Source of the DNA: Clusia tigrina
Taxonomy: Eukaryota > Arthropoda > Insecta > Diptera > Clusiidae
Direction of reading: 5' to 3'
DNA: 64,000 nt
Assembly: GCA_920105625.2 (NCBI GenBank)
Contig: OV050032.1
Span: forward strand, 102,532,542-102,596,541
The notes beneath the pieces were generated by a model. The model was not told the origin of the DNA, searched no databases, and saw only the letters and a program-made list of their open reading frames with translations. Position numbers and translations under genes: made by a program. Of this stretch, positions 28,101 to 39,700 are shown piece by piece (positions within the stretch are counted from its first letter, which is position 1; every line of letters begins with the position of its first letter).

Positions 28101-29342
28101 AAAAAGTTACAAGCATTTGTATGTTGCAAACTTTGATAGGTGTAGGACGTACCGTAAAGAAGTTAGGGCCATTTGAAGTTTTATCAGTGTTTGATTTGGG
28201 ACTCTAGGGTAGCATAGCTTTGAGCGATGGCTTAAATGGACAAGAGGCTCGAGTACTTTATTGTTTCAAAATTTCAAGGTTTTATGACGCTCCAGTAAAA
28301 AGTTACAAGCATTTGTGTGTTGCAAACTTTGATAGGTGTAGGGCGTACCATATAGAAGTTAGGGCCATTTGAAGTTTTATCAGTGTTTGATTTGGGACTC
28401 TAGGGTAGCATAGCTTTGAGCGATGGCTTAAATTGACAAGAGTCTCGGGTACTTCATTGTTTCAAAATTTCAAGGTTTTATGACGCTCCAGTAAAAAGTT
28501 ACAAGCATTTGTATGTTGCAAACTTTGATAGGTGTAGGACGTACCGTAAAGAAGTTAGGGCCATTTGAAGTTTTATCAGTGTTTGATTTGGGACTCTAGG
28601 GTAGCATAGCTTTGAGCGATGGCTTAAATGGACAAGAGGCTCGAGTACTTTATTGTTTCAAAATTTCAAGGTTTTATGACGCTCCAGTAAAAAGTTACAA
28701 GCATTTGTGTGTTGCAAACTTTGATAGGTGTAGGACGTACCATATAGAAGTTAGGGCCATTTGAAGTTTTATCAGTGTTTGATTTGGGACTCTAGGGTAG
28801 CATAGCTTTGAGCGATGGCTTAAATTGACAAGAGTCTCGGGTACTTCATTGTTACAAAATTTCAAGGTTTTATGACGCTCCAGTAAAAAGTTACAAGCAT
28901 TTGTATGTTGCAAACTTTGATAGGTGTAGGACGTACCGTAAAGAAGTTAGGGCCATTTGAAGTTTTATCAGTGTTTGATTTGGGACTCTAGGGTAGCATA
29001 GCTTTGAGCGATGGCTTAAATGGACAAGAGGCTCGAGTACTTTATTGTTTCAAAATTTCAAGGTTTTATGACGCTCCAGTAAAAAGTTACAAGCATTTGT
29101 GTGTTGCAAACTTTGATAGGTGTAGGACGTACCATATAGAAGTTAGGGCCATTTGAAGTTTTATCAGTGTTTGATTTGGGACTCTAGGGTAGCATAGCTT
29201 TGAGCGATGGCTTAAATTGACAAGAGGCTCGAGTACTTTATTGTTTCAAAATTTCAAGGTTTTATGACGCTCCAGTAAAAAGTTACAAGCATTTGTGTGT
29301 TGCAAACTTTGATAGGTGTAGGACGTACCATATAGAAGTTAG
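25150..29342 (+). repeat. HOR copy 3, rearranged and cut by the gap
   Basis: The first 13 units follow copy 2. After the unit at 27502 the pattern WTL, WGL, RGL, WTS' is repeated again instead of finishing the HOR, giving a six-unit spacing between the blocks at 26522 and 27698. The series then goes RGL, WTS, RGL, WTL and W before the Ns. Oddities are TCTCGAGTACTTAATTG at about 26682, GGCTCAAATGG at about 28033 and GGGCGTACC at about 28341. Confidence 0.82.
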
Positions 29343-29542
29343 NNNNNNNNNNNNNNNNNNNNNNNNNNNNNNNNNNNNNNNNNNNNNNNNNNNNNNNNNN
29401 NNNNNNNNNNNNNNNNNNNNNNNNNNNNNNNNNNNNNNNNNNNNNNNNNNNNNNNNNNNNNNNNNNNNNNNNNNNNNNNNNNNNNNNNNNNNNNNNNNNN
29501 NNNNNNNNNNNNNNNNNNNNNNNNNNNNNNNNNNNNNNNNNN
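29343..29542. other. Assembly gap of 200 Ns
   Basis: Exactly 200 Ns, the kind of round number used for scaffolding joins of unknown length. Satellite of one orientation stops at 29342 and satellite of the opposite orientation starts at 29543, so the true distance and the relative orientation of the two contigs are unverified. Confidence 0.98.
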
Positions 29543-31010
29543 CCCTAGAGTCCCCAAATCAAACACTGATAAAACTTCAAATGGCCCTAACTTATTTACT
29601 GTACGTCCTACACCTATCAAAGTTGGCAACATTCAAATGCTTGTACTTTTTACTGGAGCGTCATAAAACCTTGAAATTTTGTAACAATGAAATACCCGAG
29701 ACTCTTGTCAATTTAAGCCATCGCTCAAAGCTATGCTACACTAGAGTCCCAAATCAAACACTGATAAAACTTCAAATGGCCCTAACTTCTATATGGTACG
29801 TCCTACACCTATCAAAGTTTGCAACACACAAATGCTTGTAACTTTTTACTGGAGCGTCATAAAACCTTGAAATTTTGAAACAATAAAGTATTCGAGCCTC
29901 TTGTCAATTTAAGCCATCGCTCAAAGCTATGCTACCCTAGAGTCCCCAAATCAAACACTGATAAAACTTCAAATGGCCCTTACTTCTTTACGCTACGTCC
30001 TACACCTATCAAAGTTTGCAACACACAAATGCTTGTAACTTTTTACTGGAGCGGCATAAAACCTTGAAATTTTGTAACAATGAAGTACCCGAGACTCTTG
30101 TCAATTTAAGCCATCGCTCAAAGCTATGCTACCCTAGAGTCCCAAATCAAACACTGATAAAACTTCAAATGGCCCTAACTTCTATACGATACGTCCTGCA
30201 CCTATCAAAGTTGGCAACATTCAAATGCTTGTAACTTTTTACTGGAGCGTCATAAAACCTTGAAATTTTGAAACAATAAAGTACTCGAGCCTCTTGTCAA
30301 TTTAAGCCATCGCTCAAAGCTACGCTACCCTAGAGTCCCAAATCAAACACTGATAAAACTTCAAATGGCCCTAACTTCTATACGATACGTCCTACACCTA
30401 TCAAAGTTGCCAACATTCAAATGCTTGTAACTTTTTACTGGAGCGTCATAAAACCTTGAAATTTTGTAACAATAAAGTACTCGAGCATCTTGTCAATTAA
30501 GGCTATCGCTCAAAGCTATGCTACCCTAGAGTCCAAAATCAAACACTGATAAAACTTCAAATGGCCCTAACTTCTTTACGGTACGTCCTACACCTATCAA
30601 AGTTTGCAACATACAAATGCTTGTAACTTTTTACTGGAGCGTCATAAAACCTTGAAATTTTGTAACAATGAAGTACCCTAGACTCTTGTCAATTTAAGCC
30701 ATCGCTCAAAGCTATGCTACCCTAGAGTCCCAAATCAAACACTGATAAAACTTCAAATGGCCCTAGCTTCTATATGGTACGTCCTACACCTATCAAAGAT
30801 TGCAACACACAAATGCTTGTAACTTTTCACTGGAGCGTCATAAAACCTTGAAATTTTGAAACAATAAAGTACTCGAGCCTCTTGTCAATTTAAGCCATCG
30901 CTCAAAGCTATGCTACCCTAGAGTCCCAAATTAAACACTGATAAAACTTCAAATGGCCCTAACTTCTTTACGGTACGTCCTAAACCTATCAAAGTTTGCA
31001 ACATACAAAT
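29543..31010 (-). repeat. Gap-adjacent segment, duplicated at 41106-42572
   Basis: Shares a run of rare variants with 41106-42572 at an offset of 11563 bp (59 units minus one base): CTTATTTACTG, ATGAAATACCC, CTACACTAG, CAATTAAGGC and CCTAGACTC. This copy has extra length errors: TCCCC for TCCC at about 29554 and 29944, and TTGTACTTT for TTGTAACTTT at about 29641. Just past it, near 31020-31034, come an extra T and a lost G. The other copy lacks these. I infer poor consensus at a contig end. Confidence 0.82.
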
Positions 31011-31387
31011 GCTTGTAACTTTTTTACTGGAGCTCATAAAACCTTGAAATTTTGTAACAATGAAGTACCCGAGACTCTTGTCAATTTAAGCCATCGCTCA
31101 AAGCTATGCTACCCTAGAGTCCCAAATCAAACACTGATAAAACTTCAAATGGCCCTAACTTCTATACGGTACGTCCTACACCTATCAAAGTTGACAACAT
31201 TCAAATGCTTGTAACTTTTTACTGGAGCGTCATAAAACCTTGAAATTTTGTAACAATGAAGTACCCGAGACTCTTGTCAATTTAAGCCATCGCTCAAAGC
31301 TATGCTACCCTAGAGTCCCAAATCAAACACTGATAAAACTTCAAATGGCCCTAACTTCTATATGGTACGTCCTACACCTATCAAAGT

Positions 31388-32440
31388 TTGCAACACACAA
31401 ATGCTTGTAACTTTTTACTGGAGCGTCATAAAACCTTGAAATTTTGTAACAATGAAGTACCCGAGCCTCTTGTCAATTTAAGCCATCGCTCAAAGCTATG
31501 CTACCCTAGAGTCCCAAATCAAACACTGATAAAACTTCAAATGGCCCTAACTTCTATATGGTACGTCCTACACCTATCAAAGTTTGCAACATACAAATGC
31601 TTGTAACTTTTTACTGGAGCGTCATAAAACCTTGAAATTTTGTAACAATGAAGTACCCGAGACTCTTGTCAATTTAAGCCATCGCTCAAAGCTATGCTAC
31701 CCTAGAGTCCCAAATCAAACACTGATAAAACTTCAAATGGCCCTAACTTCTATACGATACGTCCTACACCTATCAAAGTTGGCAACATTCAAATGCTTGT
31801 AACTTTTTACTGGAGCGTCATAAAACCTTGAAATTTTGTAACAATAAAGTACTCGAGCATCTTGTCAATTTAAGTTATCGCTCAAAGCTATGCTACCCTA
31901 GAGTCCCAAATCAAACACTGATAAAACTTCAAATGGCCCTAACTTCTTTACGGTACGTCCTACACCTATCAAAGTTGGCAACATTCAAATGCTTGTAACT
32001 TTTTACTGGAGCGTCATAAAACCTTGATATTTTGAAACAATAAAGTACTCGAGCCTCTTGTCAATTTAAGCCATCGCTCAAAGCTATGCTACCCTAGAGT
32101 CATAAATCAAACACTGATAAAACTTCAAATGGCCCTAACTTCTATATGGTACGTCCTACACCTGTCAAAGTTTGCAACACACAAATGCTTGTAACTTTTT
32201 ACTGGAGCGTCATAAAACCTTGATATTTTGAAACAATAAAGTACTCGAGCCTCTTGTAAATTTAAGCCATCGCTCAAAGCTATGCTACCCTAGAGTCATA
32301 AATCAAACACTGATAAAACTTTAAATGGCCCTAACTTCTATATGGTACGTCCTACACCTATCAAAGTTTGCAACACACAAATGCTTGTAACTTTTTACTG
32401 GAGCGTCATAAAACTTTGAAATTTTGAAACAATAAAGTAC
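31388..32440 (-). repeat. Five-monomer cassette, copy 1
   Basis: A recognisable run of about 1053 bp: a CCCGAGCCTC unit, a GATACGTCC / TTGGCAACATTC unit, a GAGCATCTTG / AAGTTATCGC unit, two GTCATAAATC units (32101 and 32297), then AAAACTTTGAAA. It is present five times in the right array with identical internal spacing (713 bp from cassette start to the first CATAAATC). This copy is 12739 bp from the next, which is 65 units minus the base lost at 34351. Confidence 0.85.
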
Positions 32441-33259
32441 TCGAGCCTCTTGTCAATTTAAGCCATCGCTCAAAGCTATGCTACCCTAGAGTCCCAAATC
32501 AAACACTGATAAAACTTCAAATGGCCCTAACTTCTATACGGTACGTCCTACACCTATCAAAGTTTGCAACATACAAATGCTTGTAACTTTTTACTGGAGC
32601 GTAATAAAACCTTGAAATTTTGTAACAATAAAGTACTCGAGCCTCTTGTCAATTTAAGCTATCGCTCAACGCTATGCTACCCTAGATTCCCAAATCAAAC
32701 ACTGATAAAACTTCAAATGGCCCTAACTTCTTTACGGTACGTCCTACACCTATCAAAGTTTGCAACATACAAATGCTTGTAACTTTTTACTGGAGCGTCA
32801 TAAAACCTTGAAATTTTGAAACAATAAAGTACTCGAGCCTCTTGTCAATTTAAGCCATCGCTCAAAGCTATGCTACCCTAGAGTCCCAAATCAAACACTG
32901 ATAAAACTTCAAATGGCCCTAACTTCTATACGGTACGTCCTACACCTATCAAAGTTTGAAACACACAAATGCTGGTAACTTTTTACTGGAGCGTCATAAA
33001 ACCTTGAAATTTTGAAACAATAAAGTACTCGAGCCTCTTGTCAATTTAAGCCATCGCTCAAAGCTATGCTACCCTAGAGTCCCAAATCAAACACTGATAA
33101 AACTTCAAATGGCCCTAACTTCTACATGGTACGTCCTACACCTATCAAAGATTGCAACACACAAATGCTTGTAACTTTTCACTGGAGCGTCATAAAACCT
33201 TGAAATTTTGAAACAATAAAGTACTCGAGCCTCTTGTCAATTTAAGCCATCGCTCAAAG

Positions 33260-34250
33260 CTATGCTACCCTAGAGTCCCAAATCAAACACTGATAAAACT
33301 TCAAATGGCCCTAACTTCTTTACGGTACGTCCTAAACCTATCAAAGTTTGCAACATACAAATGCTTGTAACTTTTTACTGGAGCGTCATAAAACCTTGAA
33401 ATTTTGTAACAATGAAGTACCCGAGACTCTTGTCAATTTAAGCCATCGCTCAAAGCTATGCTACCCTAGAGTCCCAAATCAAACACTGATAAAACTTCAA
33501 ATGGCCCTAACTTCTATACGGTACGTCCTACACCTATCAAAGTTGACAACATTCAAATGCTTGTAACTTTTTACTGGAGCGTCATAAAACCTTGAAATTT
33601 TGTAACAATGAAGTACCCGAGACTCTTGTCAATTTAAGCCATCGCTCAAAGCTATGCTACCCTAGAGTCCCAAATCAAACACTGATAAAACTTCAAATGG
33701 CCCTAACTTCTATATGGTACGTCCTACACCTATCAAAGTTTGCAACACACAAATGCTTGTAACTTTTTACTGGAGCGTCATAAAACCTTGAAATTTTGTA
33801 ACAATGAAGTACCCGAGCCTCTTGTCAATTTAAGCCATCGCTCAAAGCTATGCTACCCTAGAGTCCCAAATCAAACACTGATAAAACTTCAAATGGCCCT
33901 AACTTCTATATGGTACGTCCTACACCTATCAAAGTTTGCAACATACAAATGCTTGTAACTTTTTACTGGAGCGTCATAAAACCTTGAAATTTTGTAACAA
34001 TGAAGTACCCTAGACTCTTGTCAATTTAAGCCATCGCTCAAAGCTATGCTACCCTAGAGTCCCAAATCAAACACTGATAAAACTTCAAATGGCCCTAACT
34101 TCTATATGGTACGTCCTACACCTATCAAGGATTGCAACACACAAATGCTTGTAACTTTTCACTGGAGCGTCATAAAACCTTGAAATTTTGAAACAATAAA
34201 GTACTCGAGCCTCTTGTCAATTTAAGCCATCGCTCAAAGCTATGCTACCC
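33260..34250 (-). repeat. About 1 kb segment duplicated at 35807-36797
   Basis: A run containing CCTAAACC, TTGACAACATTC (33544), a CCCGAGCCTC unit and CCTAGACTC recurs 2547 bp downstream (13 units minus the base missing at 34351). Similar runs also sit near 38.8, 43.7 and 47.1 kb, so this is a widely copied module. Between these modules, up to 41.1 kb, I see only further monomers of the same family in varied order. Boundaries are approximate. Confidence 0.7.
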
Positions 34251-35806
34251 TAGAGTCCCAAATCAAACACTGATAAAACTTCAAATGGCCCTAACTTCTT
34301 TACGGTACGTCCTAAACCTATCAAAGTTTGCAACATACAAATGCTTGTAACTTTTACTGGAGCGTCATAAAACCTTGAAATTTTGTAACAATGAAGTACC
34401 CGAGACTCTTGTCAATTTAAGCCATCGCTCAAAGCTATGCTACCCTAGAGTCCCAAATCAAACACTGATAAAACTTCAAGTGGCCCTAACTTCTATACGG
34501 TACGTCCTACACCTATCAAAGTTGACAACATTCAAATGCTTGTAACTTTTTACTGGAGCGTCATAAAACCTTGAAATTTTGTAACAATGAAGTACCCGAG
34601 ACTCTTGTCAATTTAAGCCATCGCTCAAAGCTATGCTACCCTAGAGTCCCAAATCAAACACTGATAAAACTTCAAATGGCCCTAACTTCTATATGGTACG
34701 TCCTACACCTATCAAAGTTTGCAACACACAAATGCTTGTAACTTTTTACTGGAGCGGCATAAAACCTTGAAATTTTGTAACAATGAAGTACCCGAGACTC
34801 TTGTCAATTTAAGCCATCGCTCAAAGCTATGCTACCCTAGAGTCCCAAATCAAACACTGATAAAACTTCAAATGGCCCTAACTTCTATACGATACGTCCT
34901 ACACCTATCAAAGTTTGCAACATACAAATGCTTGTAACTTTTTACTGGAGCGTCATAAAACCTTGAAATTTTGTAACAATGAAGTACCCTAGACTCTTGT
35001 CAATTTAAGCCATCGCTCAAAGCTATGCTACCCTAGAGTCCCAAATCAAACACTGATAAAACTTCAAATGGCCCTAACTTCTATATGGTACGTCCTACAC
35101 CTATCAAAGATTGCAACACACAAATGCTTGTAACTTTTCACTGGAGCGTCATAAAACCTTGAAATTTTGAAACAATAAAGTACTCGAGCCTCTTGTCAAT
35201 TTAAGCCATCGCTCAAAGCTATGCTACCCTAGAGTCCCAAATCAAACACTGATAAAACTTCAAATGGCCCTTACTTCTTTACGGTACGTCCTACACCTAT
35301 CAAAGTTTGCAACACACAAATGCTTGTAACTTTTTACTGGAGCGGCATAAAACCTTGAAATTTTGTAACAATGAAGTACTCGAGCCTCTTGTCAATTTAA
35401 GCCATCGCTCAAAGCTATGCTACCCTAGAGTCCCAAATCAAACACTGATAAAACTTCAAATGGCCCTAACTTCTATACGGTACGTCCTACACCTATCAAA
35501 GTTTGCAACATACAAATGCTTGTAACTTTTTACTGGAGCGTCATAAAACCTTGAATTTTTGTAACAATGAAGTACCCTAGACTCTTGTCAATTTAAGCCA
35601 TCGCTCAATGCTATGCTACCCTAGAGTCCCAAATCAAACACTGATAAAACTTCAAATGGCCCTAACTTCTATATGGTACGTCCTACACCTATCAAAGATT
35701 GCAACACACAAATGCTTGTAACTTTTCACTGGAGCGTCATAAAACCTTGAAATTTTGTAACAATGAAGTACCCGAGACTCTTGTCAATTTAAGCCATCGC
35801 TCAAAG

Positions 35807-36797
35807 CTATGCTACCCTAGAGTCCCAAATCAAACACTGATAAAACTTCAAATGGCCCTAACTTCTTTACGGTACGTCCTAAACCTATCAAAGTTTGCAA
35901 CATACAAATGCTTGTAACTTTTTACTGGAGCGTCATAAAACCTTGAAATTTTGTAACAATGAAGTACCCGAGACTCTTGTCAATTTAAGCCATCGCTCAA
36001 AGCTATGCTACCCTAGAGTCCCAAATCAAACACTGATAAAACTTCAAATGGCCCTAACTTCTATACGGTACGTCCTACACCTATCAAAGTTGACAACATT
36101 CAAATGCTTGTAACTTTTTACTGGAGCGTCATAAAACCTTGAAATTTTGTAACAATGAAGTACCCGAGACTCTTGTCAATTTAAGCCATCGCTCAAAGCT
36201 ATGCTACCCTAGAGTCCCAAATCAAACACTGATAAAACTTCAAATGGCCCTAACTTCTATATGGTACGTCCTACACCTATCAAAGTTTGCAACACACAAA
36301 TGCTTGTAACTTTTTACTGGAGCGTCATAAAACCTTGAAATTTTGTAACAATGAAGTACCCGAGCCTCTTGTCAATTTAAGCCATCGCTCAAAGCTATGC
36401 TACCCTAGAGTCCCAAATCAAACACTGATAAAACTTCAAATGGCCCTAACTTCTATATGGTACGTCCTACACCTATCAAAGTTTGCAACATACAAATGCT
36501 TGTAACTTTTTACTGGAGCGTCATAAAACCTTGAAATTTTGTAACAATGAAGTACCCTAGACTCTTGTCAATTTAAGCCATCGCTCAAAGCTATGCTACC
36601 CTAGAGTCCCAAATCAAACACTGATAAAACTTCAAATGGCCCTAACTTCTATATGGTACGTCCTACACCTATCAAAGATTGCAACACACAAATGCTTGTA
36701 ACTTTTCACTGGAGCGTCATAAAACCTTGAAATTTTGAAACAATAAAGTACTCGAGCCTCTTGTCAATTTAAGCCATCGCTCAAAGCTATGCTACCC
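35807..36797 (-). repeat. Second copy of the 33260-34250 segment
   Basis: Same order of alleles as 33260-34250, with small differences such as CAAAGATTGC here against CAAGGATTGC at 34135. After about 36797 the two diverge in class order. Confidence 0.7.
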
Positions 36798-39700
36798 TAG
36801 AGTCCCAAATCAAACACTGATAAAACTTCAAATGGCCCTAGCTTCTATATGGTACGTCCTACACCTATCAAAGTTTGCAACACACAAATGCTTGTAACTT
36901 TTTACTGGAGCGTCATAAAACCTTGAAATTTTGAAACAATAAAGTACTCGAGCCTCTTGTCAATTTAAGCCATCGCTCAAAGCTATGCTACCCTAGAGTC
37001 CCAAATCAAACACTGATAAAACTTCAAATGGCCCTAACTTCTTTACGGTACGTCCTAAACCTATCAAAGTTTGCAACATACAAATGCTTGTAACTTTTTA
37101 CTGGAGCGTCATAAAACCTTGAAATTTTGTAACAATGAAGTACCCGAGACTCTTGTCAATTTAAGCCATCGCTCAAAGCTATGCTACCCTAGAGTCCCAA
37201 ATCAAACACTGATAAAACTTCAAATGGCCCTAACTTCTATACGGTACGTCCTACACCTATCAAAGATTGCAACACACAAATGCTTGTAACTTTTTACTGG
37301 AGCGTCATAAAACCTTGAAATTTTGAAACAATAAAGTACTCGAGCCTCTTGTCAATTTAAGCCATCGCTCAAAGCTATGCTACCCTAGAGTCCCAAATCA
37401 AACACTGATAAAACTTCAAATGGCCCTAACTTCTTTACGGTACGTCCTACACCTATCAAAGTTTGCAACATACAAATGCTGGTAACTTTTTACTGGAGCA
37501 TCATAAAACCTTGAAATTTTGTAACAATAAAGTACTCGAGCCTCTTGTCAATTTAAGCCATCGCTCAAAGCTATGCTACCCTAGAGTCCCAAATCAAACA
37601 CTGATAAAACTTCAAATGGCCCTAACTTCTTTACGGTACGTCCTAAACCTATCAAAGTTTGCAACATACAAATGCTTGTAACTTTTTACTGGAGCGTCAT
37701 AAAACCTTGAAATTTTGTAACAATGAAGTACCCGAGACTCTTGTCAATTTAAGCCATCGCTCAAAGCTATGCTACCCTAGAGTCCCAAATCAAACACTGA
37801 TAAAACTTCAAATGGCCCTAACTTCTATATGGTACGTCCTACACCTATCAAAGTTTGCAACACACAAATGCTTGTAACTTTTTACTGGAGCGTCATAAAA
37901 CCTTGAAATTTTGTAACAATGAAGTACCCGAGCCTCTTGTCAATTTAAGCCATCGCTCAAAGCTATGCTACCCTAGAGTCCCAAATCAAACACTGATAAA
38001 ACTTCAAATGGCCCTAACTTCTATATGGTACGTCCTACACCTATCAAAGTTTGCAACATACAAATGCTTGTAACTTTTTACTGGAGCGTCATAAAACCTT
38101 GAAATTTTGTAACAATGAAGTACCCTAGACTCTTGTCAATTTAAGCCATCGCTCAAAGCTATGCTACCCTAGAGTCCCAAATCAAACACTGATAAAACTT
38201 CAAATGGCCCTAACTTCTATATGGTACGTCCTACACCTATCAAAGATTGCAACACACAAATGCTTGTAACTTTTCACTGGAGCGTCATAAAACCTTGAAA
38301 TTTTGAAACAATAAAGTACTCGAGCCTCTTGTCAATTTAAGCCATCGCTCAAAGCTATGCTACCCTAGAGTCCCAAATCAAACACTGATAAAACTTCAAA
38401 TGGCCCTAACTTCTATATGGTACGTCCTACACCTATCAAAGTTTGCAACACACAAATGCTTGTAACTTTTTACTGGAGCGTCATAAAACCTTGAAATTTT
38501 GAAACAATAAAGTACTCGAGCCTCTTGTCAATTTAAGCCATCGCTCAAAGCTATGCTACCCTAGAGTCCCAAATCAAACACTGATAAAACTTCAAATGGC
38601 CCTAACTTCTTTACGGTACGTCCTACACCTATCAAAGTTTGCAACATACAAATGCTGGTAACTTTTTACTGGAGCATCATAAAACCTTGAAATTTTGTAA
38701 CAATGAAGTAACCGAGACTCTTGTCAATTTAAGCCATCGCTCAAAGCTATGCTACCCTAGAGTCCCAAATCAAACACGGATAAAACTTCAAATGGCCCTA
38801 ACTTCTTTACGGTACGTCCTAAACCTATCAAAGTTTGCAACATACAAATGCTTCTAACTTTTTACTGGAGCGTCATAAAACCTTGAAATTTTGTAACAAT
38901 GAAGTACCCGAGACTCTTGTCAATTTAAACCATCGCTCAAAGCTATGCTACCCTAGAGTCCCAAATCAAACACTGATAAAACTTCAAATGGCCCTAACTT
39001 CTATACGGTACGTCCTACACCTATCAAAGTTGACAACATTCAAATGCTTGTAACTTTTTACTGGAGCGTCATAAAACCTTGAAATTTTGTAACAATGAAG
39101 TACCCGAGACTCTTGTCAATTTAAGCCATCGCTCAAAGCTATGCTACCCTAGAGTCCCAAATCAAACACTGATAAAACTTCAAATGGCCCTAACTTCTAT
39201 ATGGTACGTCCTACACCTATCAAAGTTTGCAACACACAAATGCTTGTAACTTTTTACTGGAGCGTCATAAAACCTTGAAATTTTGAAACAATAAAGTACT
39301 CGAGCCTCTTGTCAATTTAAGCCATCGCTCAAAGCTATGCTACCCTAGAGTCCAAAATCAAACACTGATAAAACTTCAAATGGCCCTAACTTCTTTACGG
39401 TACGTCCTACACCTATCAAAGTTTGCAACATACAAATGCTTGTAACTTTTTACTGGAGCGTCATAAAACCTTGAAATTTTGTAACAATGAAGTACCCTAG
39501 ACTCTTGTCAATTTAAGCCATCGCTCAAAGCTATGCTACCCTAGAGTCCCAAATCAAACACTGATAAAACTTCAAATGGCCCTAACTTCTATATGGTACG
39601 TCCTACACCTATCAAAGATTGCAACACACAAATGCTTGTAACTTTTCACTGGAGCGTCATAAAACCTTGAAATTTTGAAACAATAAAGTACTCGAGCCTC

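Larger units (their letters stand above)
4570..29265 (+). repeat. 126 complete monomers without phase slip
   Basis: Units begin at 4570 + 196k for k = 0 to 125; the last complete one starts at 29070. A partial unit from 29266 is cut by the gap after 77 bp. I found no insertion or deletion in this 24.7 kb, only substitutions. This contrasts with the right array and with the first 4.6 kb, and fits recent homogenisation by whole-monomer exchange. Confidence 0.93.
1..29342 (+). repeat. Left satellite array, 196-bp monomer, forward orientation
   Basis: About 150 head-to-tail units, each beginning GACGCTCCAG (starts at 1, 197, 393, 589 and so on). Neighbouring units differ mainly at four linked sites: t(a/g)tg near unit base 28, CGTAAAG or CATATAG near base 62, AAATTG or AAATGG near base 146, and the TCTCGGG or GGCTCGAG block near base 157. 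The L form carries an XhoI site (CTCGAG) and a ScaI site (AGTACT); the S form carries CTCGGG. Each unit has about five CpGs and short A/T tracts (AAAATTT, TTTTA, AAAAA) around the unit boundary. The length suits one nucleosome plus linker, which is an inference. No other sequence interrupts the array. A centromeric or pericentromeric location is likely from repeat type alone and is not demonstrated. Confidence 0.97.

Noticed and set aside
1..29342. CRISPR-like regular repetition
   Set aside because: There are no short repeats separated by unique spacers. The entire 196-bp unit is repeated.
29266..29620. Perfect palindrome or hairpin centred on the gap
   Set aside because: The flanking monomers belong to the same family but differ in alleles and in order of units, so the two arms are not mirror copies.
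29293..29841. Long open frames crossing the N run
   Set aside because: The middle consists of Ns, so the frame is not real sequence.
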